A DNA stretch of 7,144 nucleotides from an uncultured Acidimicrobiaceae bacterium (GCA_937868025.1 CALMLJ010000532.1:1-7144); one strand, 5' to 3'. Shown: positions 1 through 5,994, counted from the first letter of the stretch. Notes: a model not told the origin generated them from the letters alone. Program-made: numbers and translations.

Positions 1-425
1 TCCGCCACGAGCGGCAGTCGGGGACCGCCCAGCGGATCGCCGAGTTCCTCGAAGCTCATCCGGCCGTGGCATCGGTCTCGTTCCCGGGCTTGGCGTCTCA
101 CCCCCAGTACGAGCTCGCCCGCCGCCAGCTGTCGGCGCCCGGCGGGCTCATCACGTTCGACATCGTCGGTGGTTCGGTCGCCGGCCGCGTCTTCGTCGAG
201 TCCACCACCATCGCGCAGATGGCGACCTCGCTCGGCGGTCCCGAGACCCTCGTGACCCACCCGAGCACCACCACCCACGTGGGCCTGCTCCCCGAGGAGC
301 TCGTCGACGCCGGCATCACCGAGGGCACCGTTCGCATGTCGGTCGGCCTCGAGCACCCCGACGACCTGATCGCCGACATCAGCGTGGCGCTCGACGCCGC
401 GGCCGCGGCCTCGTCGAGTGCCTGA
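1..425 (+). CDS. Cys/Met metabolism PLP-dependent enzyme (trans-sulfuration family), C-terminal fragment
   Basis: This is the last ~140 residues of a gene that begins upstream of the window; the first complete codon is at position 3. The sequence matches the C-terminal domain of the cystathionine gamma-synthase / cystathionine gamma-lyase / O-succinylhomoserine sulfhydrylase / methionine gamma-lyase family. It begins with RHERQSGTA followed by an IAEFLEAHP helix, then a PGLASHPQYELARRQ segment, a GGLITFDI strand, the SLGGPETLVTHPSTTTH block and the closing EGTVRMSVGLEHPDDL motif. In this family the Arg of the last motif binds the substrate carboxylate. The enzymes are cytosolic, usually tetrameric, and act on sulfur amino acids. 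Which reaction this one catalyses cannot be told, because the active-site lysine domain is outside the window. The last 8 bp overlap the start of the DNA glycosylase gene, so the two are probably on one transcript. Family assignment is firm; exact specificity is open. Confidence 0.93.
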   Translation, partial: RHERQSGTAQRIAEFLEAHPAVASVSFPGLASHPQYELARRQLSAPGGLITFDIVGGSVAGRVFVESTTIAQMATSLGGPETLVTHPSTTTHVGLLPEELVDAGITEGTVRMSVGLEHPDDLIADISVALDAAAAASSSA

Positions 426-1197
426 ACTGATCGAGGTCGAGCTGTACCGCCAGGCGCTGGACGCCACGGTCGGCCGGCGCATCAGCGCAGTCCTCACCCC
501 CGATCCCACCTACGCCCGCAACAACCTCAGCGGCGACGAGGTCCGCGCCGCCCTCGTCGGCACGACGATCGAATCCACGACCAGAATCGGCAAGCTCGCC
601 GTCGCTGCACTCGACTCCGGGCACCAACTTGGTCTCCGCTTCGGGATGACCGGTCGCCTGGTGGTCGACGATGTCGCCGTGATCGACGAGCTCGAGTACT
701 CGTCGGGTCGTGACGATCCCTCGTGGGACCGGTTCGTGCTGCACTTCGCCGACGGTGGTGTGGCCCGCATCAACGACCCGCGACGATTCGGCAGCGTGGA
801 GCTCAACCCCGACCTCACGCGACTCGGGCCTGACGCGACCCTGATCAGCGCGATGGCACTGACCGCGGCGCTGCAGTCCGACCGTTCGGTGAAGGCCGTG
901 TTGCTCGATCAGTCGCGGATCGCCGGGCTCGGCAACCTGCTCGTGGACGAGTCGCTCTGGCGCGCCGGGATCGACCCGGCGCGGTCGGCGCGGTCGCTCG
1001 ACGACGAGACGGTGCGGCACCTGCGCCGGGTGATCCGGCGCACGTTGACCCAGCTGACGCGTCGCGGGGGCTCGCATCGTGGCGACCTGCAGGACGAACG
1101 GCACCAGGGCGGAATCTGCCCGTCCGACGGCGCTTCGCTCACCCGTCGGACGGTAGCGGGACGCACGACGATCTCGTGCCCGGCGCACCAGCGGTGA
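418..1197 (+). CDS. Fpg/Nei family DNA glycosylase with variant zinc finger
   Basis: Predicted base-excision-repair glycosylase/AP lyase of 259 aa. The GTG start is fixed by the protein: it puts PELIEVE directly after the initiator, giving the N-terminal Pro2 nucleophile and Glu3 of the family (canonical PELPEVE). Also visible are Lys59 in the RIGK segment, Met77 in FGMTGR, and Arg122/Phe124 in NDPRRFG (Met, Arg and Phe are the void-filling residues in Fpg). The H2TH region is at 164-187 (LDQSRIAGLGN...DESLWRAGI, with DNA-contacting Asn173), and a C-terminal finger spans 234-257 with Arg249 in GRTT. Two things are odd. The finger ligands read C234-x2-D237 and C254-x2-H257 rather than four Cys. 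The stretch between GGS (217-219) and the finger is ~14 residues shorter than in E. coli Fpg, removing the GYF-type lesion-capping loop. No Shine-Dalgarno is seen; translation is probably coupled to the overlapping upstream gene. It is more likely a specialised actinobacterial Fpg/Nei branch than classical MutM, so substrate preference is uncertain. Confidence 0.95.
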   Translation: MPELIEVELYRQALDATVGRRISAVLTPDPTYARNNLSGDEVRAALVGTTIESTTRIGKLAVAALDSGHQLGLRFGMTGRLVVDDVAVIDELEYSSGRDDPSWDRFVLHFADGGVARINDPRRFGSVELNPDLTRLGPDATLISAMALTAALQSDRSVKAVLLDQSRIAGLGNLLVDESLWRAGIDPARSARSLDDETVRHLRRVIRRTLTQLTRRGGSHRGDLQDERHQGGICPSDGASLTRRTVAGRTTISCPAHQR

Positions 1198-1258
1198 CCC
1201 TCGGGTCCGAGCTCGTACGGAACGGGGGAGATGACACGGTCGGGCACACGGCGGTTTG

Positions 1259-1264
1259 TAGTAT
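1259..1264 (+). promoter_or_regulatory. possible -10 element (TAGTAT) upstream of the 458-aa membrane protein gene
   Basis: In the 113-bp gap after the glycosylase gene there is a TAGTAT hexamer that fits the actinobacterial TANNNT -10 form, lying in a locally AT-richer patch (GGTTTGTAGTATCT). It is about 47 bases upstream of the proposed GTG start. There is no good -35 at 16-18 bases; an ATGACA at 1231-1236 lies 22 bases away, which is too far for a standard pair. Weak candidate only. Confidence 0.25.
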
Positions 1265-1298
1265 CTCCCGGCACGACGTACGTGGCGCACGGCGATTT

Positions 1299-1302
1299 GG
1301 AG
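1299..1302 (+). promoter_or_regulatory. ribosome binding site (GGAG) that sets the GTG start at 1311
   Basis: GGAG ends eight bases before the GTG at 1311. It is the main reason for choosing this start over the more upstream in-frame ATG at 1176, which lies inside the glycosylase gene. The protein read from 1311 also begins directly with a signal-peptide-like sequence. Confidence 0.6.
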
Positions 1303-1310
1303 CGGTTCTG

Positions 1311-2687
1311 GTGAGACGAGGTGTTCTCCTCCTGGCGACAGGAGTGATGGTCGGTTGCTGGCTTCTTGCGCCGGCGACGCCAGCGTCGTCGGAGACCGCA
1401 TTGCCCGCCTCGGCCGTCCAGCGGACGTCGACCACGCTGCCCGTGGCCACCACGGTCACCGAGACGACGCCAACGACGACCGAGACCGTCGAGACCGTGG
1501 CCGATACCCCGTCGACGGCGGAAGCCCCGACCACCGTGGCCGCCGCCTCCGAGGCTGCGACCCGCGACGACCCGGCGGCGACGCGCCTGCGTCGAATCAC
1601 GTACGCCCTCGTCGGACTCGGTGGTCTGGTCCTCGTCCTCAACCTCGTGTTCTGGAAGGTCACCCGACCAGCGCTCCTCCTGCCCACCCGCGACGAGACG
1701 ACCGGCAAGCGCTCGCGTCGCGAGGTCCCCGCGGCGCCGGAGCTCGCAGGAGCGTCCGGCGCTGCCGTCGCCGGTGCTGTCCCGGCAGCGGTGGGCGGCG
1801 CCCCGGCGAAGATCCCCGCGTCGGCGTTCCTCGCGACCGCCCCCGGAGCCGCTGCGCCGGCGCTGCCCTTGCCACTCGCCGGCCAGTCGGCTCCCACAGT
1901 CGGGCTTGCGGTTCCGGAGGTTCCCGGGGCCGCTGAGCCTGCGCTCGTGGCCGTCCCGGGCGAGGAACCGCCGCCGCAGGGCGATCCCGCGATCGACGCG
2001 CCGGCTCCGCTCGCCGACATCCCGCTCGGTGCGCCCAAGCCCCTGGTCGGTGCCGATTCGGCGTGGATCATCGAACCCGAGAGCGGGTCGGGCCTGATCC
2101 CCGACACCCCGACCGCTGTCGACTTCCCCGATGCCGGTCCCGTCACGGCCGTCGCCGAGGTGTCCGCCGAGCCGATCGAGGTGTCGAGCACCGAAGTGCG
2201 GGCCGATCATCGCGACCCCGGCCCCACTGCCGCCGCCTCAGCCACTCCCTCAGCCGGCCCAGCAGCCGCCGACCTTCGAGCCGCGCCCGAGCCGAGCTAT
2301 CCCGCAGCGACGCAGGCGCTCATCTCGGCGCTGTCGGCCATCCCCGACAAGGAGCCGACCATCGTCCGGTTCGACGATCCCCCGGTCGAGCGGGTCGCCC
2401 GTCGACGGCCGGCCCCGGCCGAGCCGGTCGAGCCGGTCGAGCGAACCGGGCGGGCCCCGACGGCCGCTCCGAAGGGCGCCCCGGGCTTCGATCGCATCGC
2501 CAAGGAGACCACGGCGACCCACGCCGCGCTGCCCGAACGGCAGGTCGACGACATGGCGCTGATGGCGTCCGCCCTGAGCTCACTCCCGCCCCGCCGTCCC
2601 CCTGAGGTCGAGGATCCCGGGCTGCCGCCGGTGGGCGAGTTCTACGACCAGGATCTCGATCCGGGCGATCCGCCGGGCCGCGACTGA
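1311..2687 (+). CDS. single-pass membrane protein with Thr-rich outer segment and long Pro/Ala-rich tail, function unknown
   Basis: Not a family I recognise; 458 aa from the GTG start. Residues 1-27 look like a signal peptide: Arg2-Arg3, a hydrophobic run VLLLATGVMVGCWLLA, and a possible cleavage site after PATPAS. Residues 39-80 are Thr/Val/Pro-rich and low in complexity, as in extracytoplasmic linkers. Residues 96-115 form a clear transmembrane helix (ITYALVGLGGLVLVLNLVFW), followed by a basic stretch (K116 to R137), which suggests the C-terminus is cytoplasmic. The remaining ~320 residues are Pro/Ala/Val/Glu-rich and probably disordered, with no catalytic motif. Two short predicted-helix motifs recur in the tail, ALISALSAIP at 336-345 and ALMASALSSLP at 416-426; they may be docking elements. 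The gene sits between the glycosylase (113-bp gap) and the 73-aa gene (46-bp gap). It may be a scaffold or envelope-associated protein, but nothing in the sequence proves a role. Coding is supported by the signal peptide/TM arrangement, the ribosome binding site and a clean stop. Confidence 0.85.
   Translation: MRRGVLLLATGVMVGCWLLAPATPASSETALPASAVQRTSTTLPVATTVTETTPTTTETVETVADTPSTAEAPTTVAAASEAATRDDPAATRLRRITYALVGLGGLVLVLNLVFWKVTRPALLLPTRDETTGKRSRREVPAAPELAGASGAAVAGAVPAAVGGAPAKIPASAFLATAPGAAAPALPLPLAGQSAPTVGLAVPEVPGAAEPALVAVPGEEPPPQGDPAIDAPAPLADIPLGAPKPLVGADSAWIIEPESGSGLIPDTPTAVDFPDAGPVTAVAEVSAEPIEVSSTEVRADHRDPGPTAAASATPSAGPAAADLRAAPEPSYPAATQALISALSAIPDKEPTIVRFDDPPVERVARRRPAPAEPVEPVERTGRAPTAAPKGAPGFDRIAKETTATHAALPERQVDDMALMASALSSLPPRRPPEVEDPGLPPVGEFYDQDLDPGDPPGRD
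2421..2441 (+). repeat. short in-frame 9-bp tandem repeat (GAGCCGGTC, 2.3 copies)
   Basis: GAGCCGGTC occurs twice in succession followed by GAG, encoding Glu-Pro-Val-Glu-Pro-Val-Glu in the low-complexity tail of the 458-aa membrane protein. Nine-base units keep the frame, so copy number could vary without breaking the gene. It is a small feature, typical of disordered Pro-rich regions. Confidence 0.7.
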
Positions 2688-2720
2688 GTCGGGCCGAACC
2701 GGCGCCGTCGCCGCGCCCCG

Positions 2721-2731
2721 TAAGGTAGGGG
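2721..2731 (+). promoter_or_regulatory. TAAGGT/AGGG start signal before the 73-aa gene: leaderless -10 or Shine-Dalgarno
   Basis: TAAGGT at 2721-2726 ends seven bases before the ATG at 2734. This spacing is what is expected if it were a TANNNT -10 box of a leaderless transcript starting at or next to the ATG, an arrangement common in actinobacteria. The same bases also contain AAGG and GGGG runs that could act as a weak ribosome binding site at 3-8 bases. No convincing -35 is seen. Either reading supports the ATG at 2734 as the start; the sequence alone does not decide between them. Confidence 0.4.
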
Positions 2732-2733
2732 CC

Positions 2734-2955
2734 ATGGCCGACGGACTCGACATCGACGCAATGCTGGCCCGCTTCAAGCTCCGCGCTGACGCGGTGAGGG
2801 GCCGGCAGGTCCCGCCCGTGGAGGGCGAGGCCCGCAAGGCGTTCATCGAGCAATCGCGTCTCGACTTCCAGGACTTCGCGATCATCGCCGACGCCCAGGC
2901 CGAGCTAGAGGACGGGGTCCTCGTACTCCGCGTCGACCTGCGCCCCAAGGGATGA
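2734..2955 (+). CDS. 73-aa conserved-looking hypothetical protein
   Basis: I do not recognise a named family. The 73-residue product is soluble and charged, with no signal peptide or membrane helix. It begins with an acidic/hydrophobic helix (DIDAMLARFKLRADAV), has a short linker with PPVEGE at 27-32, a second helix (ARKAFIEQSRLDFQDFAIIADA, 33-54), and ends in a strand-like segment (GVLVLRVDLRP, 61-71). It looks like a small folded domain rather than chance reading: its codons are strongly GC-ending and it has a plausible start signal. Its stop overlaps the next start as ATGA (2952-2955), indicating translational coupling with the DUF4202 gene. A role as a partner or small accessory of that protein is inference from this coupling only. 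Confidence 0.82.
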   Translation: MADGLDIDAMLARFKLRADAVRGRQVPPVEGEARKAFIEQSRLDFQDFAIIADAQAELEDGVLVLRVDLRPKG

Positions 2956-3545
2956 CCAACGGGGTTGACCGGGTCGCCGCCGCCATCGCGGCGATCGACG
3001 CGGCCAACGCGGAGGACCCCAACCTCATCGACGATCGCGGCACCCCGCGGCCGAAGGAGCTGGTTCACGCCGAGCGGATGACGTCGTGGCTCGAGCGGCT
3101 CGCTCCCGATGCCGACGATGCCCAGCGGCTCGCGGCGCGGGCCCACCACTTCCGTCGGTGGACGTCGCCGCGCTCGGACTATCCCGAGGGTCGTGCGGGC
3201 TACCTGCGCTGGCGTCGGGATGCTCGGGCCCGGCACGCGTCGGAGGTCGATGCTCTCCTCGCTGGGTGCGGGATCGACGCCGAGATCCGGGCCGACACGG
3301 CCCGCATCATCTCGAAGGACGGGCTCGGGCGCGACGGTCGAGTGCAGACGCACGAGGATGCACTGTGCCTCGTCTTCTTCGAGCTGCAGGGTCTGTCCAC
3401 CGCAGCGCTGCTGGGCGATCGCACCGGCCCGGTCGTCGCCAAGACGCTCGCCAAGATGAGCCCTGACGGACTCCGGTGGTTGGGCGAGGCCGACGTCGAC
3501 CCCGCCGTACGCGACGTGATCGCCGCCGTTACCCCGCCGGAGTGA
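2952..3545 (+). CDS. DUF4202 domain-containing protein
   Basis: The 197-aa product resembles DUF4202 proteins over nearly its whole length. Hallmarks are the N-terminal IDAANAEDPN block (15-24), KELVHAERMTSWLERLAPDA (35-54; usual form YGERMSAWL), the central AARAHHFRRWTSPR (61-74) with DYPEGRAGYLRWR (76-88), and the C-terminal VQTHEDALCLVFFE (131-144). The family has no established biochemical function that I know of and is sometimes misnamed as glutamyl-tRNA-synthetase related. It is predicted soluble, all-helical and cytosolic. The His39, His65-His66 and Glu135-Asp136 arrangement is reminiscent of metal-binding helical domains, but this is only a pattern impression. The ATG overlaps the stop of the 73-aa gene (ATGA); the AAGGG abutting the ATG is too close to be a normal ribosome binding site, so reinitiation is likely. 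The 3' end overlaps the convergent exported-protein gene by 17 bp. Family call is confident; function is unknown. Confidence 0.93.
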   Translation: MTNGVDRVAAAIAAIDAANAEDPNLIDDRGTPRPKELVHAERMTSWLERLAPDADDAQRLAARAHHFRRWTSPRSDYPEGRAGYLRWRRDARARHASEVDALLAGCGIDAEIRADTARIISKDGLGRDGRVQTHEDALCLVFFELQGLSTAALLGDRTGPVVAKTLAKMSPDGLRWLGEADVDPAVRDVIAAVTPPE

Positions 3546-5955
3546 GCCGCAGCGTCACGTCGATGGCGGCGTCGCCGCTGTCCTCGTCCAGCATGGAGTA
3601 GTCCGGGCTCAACGACACCGTGCACACCTCGGTCTCGGTCGGATCGAGGCGGGTCACCGACGGCGTGCCGGGGATCACGTCGATCGTGCGACCGTAGCTG
3701 TACCCGTAGTCGTACTCGTCCTCGTCGGCGTTCTGCTCATCCTCGAACTGGCCACTGTCGCAGCTGAGCACGGCGGTGACGCCCGCCGTGGCGTCGATGG
3801 TGAGGTCGACCGGGCGGCCCTCGACGACTGCGAGCGGCTCGCCCGTATCGAAGTAGTCGTCGAGGCCGACGGTCAACGTGGCCGGGTCGGGGCCGGCGAA
3901 CCCGCCCGACGCCGGGGCGAACGAGATCGTGTAGCGATCGTCGCCCTCGTCGGTGAACTCCGTTTCGGTGTCGTACGTGATCGCCACGATGACCAGGTCG
4001 TCGTCGTCGATGTCGCCGTCGTCGACGTAGATCCACTCGCCGTTCTCGTCGAGCTCCTCGGTGGTCAACGCATAGCCCACGTCCGATGACATCAGGCGGT
4101 AGTCGGCTGCCGTCATTCGGAACGCGTGCACGTCGCCCGCTTCGAGCCGACCGGTGATCGTCGGGGTCGGGGCCCCCTCCGGAGTGGCGGCTGACACGTC
4201 GGTGACGTCCACCCGCTTCACGCTCACGTTGGCCGAGCGGGTACCGATCGGGGCGGTCACGACGACCGGGTCGGGTCCGACGATGATGCTGCTGAAGGCG
4301 TCCTGGTGGATGACCACACCGTCGTCGTCGGAGGTGAGGGTGACGAGGTCTCCCTCGTCGACATCGGCCGAGACGACCGCCGTGCCCGCCGAATCGAGCT
4401 GCACGTCGTTGTCCCCCTCGTGGAGTGTCGCCGTCGGCTCGGAGGTGGCCCCGACCAGGCCGGTGCTGCCGAGGAACCGGTTCACGAGCGGCATCGACAG
4501 GTGGTCGACGACGGTGCGCAGGTAATCGGCCAACGTCTCGATGGGGCTGACCGCCCAGCCGTCTCGATCGGCGACGGCCACGAGGGCGATCCGGTTGACG
4601 CCCAGCGCCTTCACCATCCCGTCGCCGGCCGTGTCGAGGCAGGTGCGCTCCTCCGACCGTTCCCCGTCGCGCGTCATGGTCACGCAGTCGCCGTCGATGG
4701 TCACCACGGAGGTCTCTTCGACCAGCGGGATGTCCTCCTCATCGAACTCCGGGTCCTCGTAGTCGTCGTCGGAGACCGAGTCGTAGTCGCGCACCATTTC
4801 CGATCCTTCGATCACCGCGTGCTCGATCACCACCCGGACCCGCTCTCCGTCGATCGGCTCCTCGCGCAGCTCGAGGTCGCTGACCTTGATGGCCGCATCG
4901 TCGAGGAGGTCGCGGAACTCGTCGTCCTCGAACGCCTGGGAGTACACGCGCCAGACCGAGAGCTCGCTCGCCATGACGTTCGCGACCCCGTCGGCGTTGC
5001 CCGCCGTCAGCGCAGCGCCGAGCGCGCGAACCGCGTCGGTCGGTGAACCGGCGGCGGGTCCGGGGTCGACGGTGTAGGAGTCGAGCGGGTCGCCGCCGGA
5101 CATGACCCGGGCGTACTCGGCTGCGGTGAAGAGCGGGCTGACGTACCATCCGCCGTCGCGCTCCACCGTCATCGCGAACACGCCGGGCTGGTCGTCGTCC
5201 GCATCGCGATGGAGCTCGCCGAGGTCGACCTCGCCGTGGCGGATCCGGTCCTCGACCTCGGACACTTCGTCGGCGCCCGACGAGCAGGGGTCGTACATCT
5301 CGCCGTCGGCGCCACCGTCCGCACCGTCGTCCGCCTCCGCCGGCAGGTCCATCAGGCTGCAGGTGTCGTCGAACCCACCGACGCCCCACGGGGCGAGACC
5401 GGACAGGGGATCGAACAGGTCGGCGCCGTCGGGGAAGTCCCAGCTGAGGGTGCCGCCGACGATCTCGACCTTGGCGATGTCTCCCGAGAGTTCCGTCACC
5501 TCGACCTCCAGGCCTGTCACCTTCAGGTCGAGATCGCCGAAGAGCCGGTCGTCGGAGGACTCGCCGTCGGCTCCGGCCTCACCCGACTGGTCGACACCGA
5601 CCGCGTCACCCATCCGATCGGGCAGCTCGAGTTCCTTGCCCTTCTCGGTGGCCTGGCGGTACAACTCGGGCAACGAGCGGGTCTCGTCGGGGGCGAGCGT
5701 GGCCACCGCCGCCAGCACGTCTTCCCCGTCGATCGCCGTGGCGAGGTGGCGCACCGCTTCCTCGGGGGAGGCGGCGCCGCCTCCACCGAACGCGATCGCC
5801 GCAGCGCCCAGCCCGACCAGGCCGACCGTCACGACGCTACCGACCGTCACGAGCATGCGGTTCCGTCGCCGCGGCGAGGCGGTATCGGCGTCGGTGGCCA
5901 CCGACGCTCCGGTCAGGACGGGCGGGACGTAGGGCGGGGGCTGTTGGGTGTACAC
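3529..5955 (-). CDS. membrane-anchored acidic exported protein with two tandem repeat modules, function unknown
   Basis: The 808-aa protein starts at a GTG with a strong AGGAG site. Residues 1-33 form a cytoplasmic Pro/Gln-rich N-tail (YTQQPPPYVPP) ending in basic RRRNR. One hydrophobic helix (about 35-56) follows, then ~750 exported residues. The outer part has a first module at 63-285 (SPEEAVRHLATAIDGEDV ... ERDGGWYVSPLFTAAEYAR) and a second at 304-483 (SPTDAVRALGAALTAGNAD ... DRDGWAVSPIETLADYLR); matching first and last blocks show they are duplicates. The pattern recalls small NTF2-like/DUF4878-type envelope domains. Residues 505-808 are beta-rich and probably form one or more sandwich domains. 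Cysteines come as three pairs: 199/224, 424/439 and 732/778, one pair per region. Acidic runs occur near 391-409, 643-653 and 738-749, the last followed by Tyr/Gly. It is likely an envelope protein, but partner and role are unknown. Its 3' end overlaps the DUF4202 gene. Confidence 0.92.
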   Translation of the reverse strand: MYTQQPPPYVPPVLTGASVATDADTASPRRRNRMLVTVGSVVTVGLVGLGAAAIAFGGGGAASPEEAVRHLATAIDGEDVLAAVATLAPDETRSLPELYRQATEKGKELELPDRMGDAVGVDQSGEAGADGESSDDRLFGDLDLKVTGLEVEVTELSGDIAKVEIVGGTLSWDFPDGADLFDPLSGLAPWGVGGFDDTCSLMDLPAEADDGADGGADGEMYDPCSSGADEVSEVEDRIRHGEVDLGELHRDADDDQPGVFAMTVERDGGWYVSPLFTAAEYARVMSGGDPLDSYTVDPGPAAGSPTDAVRALGAALTAGNADGVANVMASELSVWRVYSQAFEDDEFRDLLDDAAIKVSDLELREEPIDGERVRVVIEHAVIEGSEMVRDYDSVSDDDYEDPEFDEEDIPLVEETSVVTIDGDCVTMTRDGERSEERTCLDTAGDGMVKALGVNRIALVAVADRDGWAVSPIETLADYLRTVVDHLSMPLVNRFLGSTGLVGATSEPTATLHEGDNDVQLDSAGTAVVSADVDEGDLVTLTSDDDGVVIHQDAFSSIIVGPDPVVVTAPIGTRSANVSVKRVDVTDVSAATPEGAPTPTITGRLEAGDVHAFRMTAADYRLMSSDVGYALTTEELDENGEWIYVDDGDIDDDDLVIVAITYDTETEFTDEGDDRYTISFAPASGGFAGPDPATLTVGLDDYFDTGEPLAVVEGRPVDLTIDATAGVTAVLSCDSGQFEDEQNADEDEYDYGYSYGRTIDVIPGTPSVTRLDPTETEVCTVSLSPDYSMLDEDSGDAAIDVTLRLTPAG

Positions 5956-5959
5956 GGCT

Positions 5960-5964
5960 CTCCT
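5960..5964 (-). promoter_or_regulatory. strong Shine-Dalgarno (AGGAG) for the 808-aa exported protein
   Basis: On the minus strand the sequence reads CCAGGAGAGCC directly before the GTG whose first base is 5955. AGGAG lies four bases upstream of the start and, with the following AG, gives good anti-SD pairing. It supports GTG over any internal ATG such as the one at residue 34, which lies at the start of the membrane helix. Confidence 0.7.
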
Positions 5965-5994
5965 GGCTCGCCCGTGGGCGTCATCGATCGTTCC

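Noticed and set aside
1176..1310. Upstream in-frame ATG for the membrane protein, adding 45 residues
   Set aside because: It lies inside the glycosylase gene, the extra residues look like random non-coding sequence, and the GTG at 1311 has GGAG and starts a signal peptide.
1198..1310. Intergenic gap searched for an RNA gene or riboswitch
   Set aside because: No stable extended pairing or known motif recognised; only a weak -10-like element and the ribosome binding site were seen.
1311..1365. Lipoprotein signal (VMVGC) in the membrane protein
   Set aside because: The -3 position is Met rather than Leu and the Cys is in the middle of the hydrophobic run; an ordinary signal peptide fits better.
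379..1401. 340-aa minus-strand open frame opposite the glycosylase gene
   Set aside because: Arg/Pro/His-rich shadow of the well-supported glycosylase; such long antisense frames are expected at this GC content.
1366..2097. Plus-strand alternative frames inside the membrane-protein gene (also 1355-1936, 2063-2605 and 2131-2562)
   Set aside because: They encode almost pure Arg/Pro/Ser strings typical of shifted frames in Pro/Ala-rich genes.
909..2210. 433-aa minus-strand open frame, and a second 350-aa one at 1139-2191
   Set aside because: Composition is Arg/Gly- or Ser/Thr/Ala-rich without motifs, and both lie opposite the glycosylase end and the membrane protein with its recognisable signal peptide and TM helix.
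2701..2717. Small hairpin GGCGC/GCGCC between the membrane protein and the 73-aa gene
   Set aside because: Only a five-base stem, no T-tract, and such inverted pairs occur often by chance in very GC-rich DNA.
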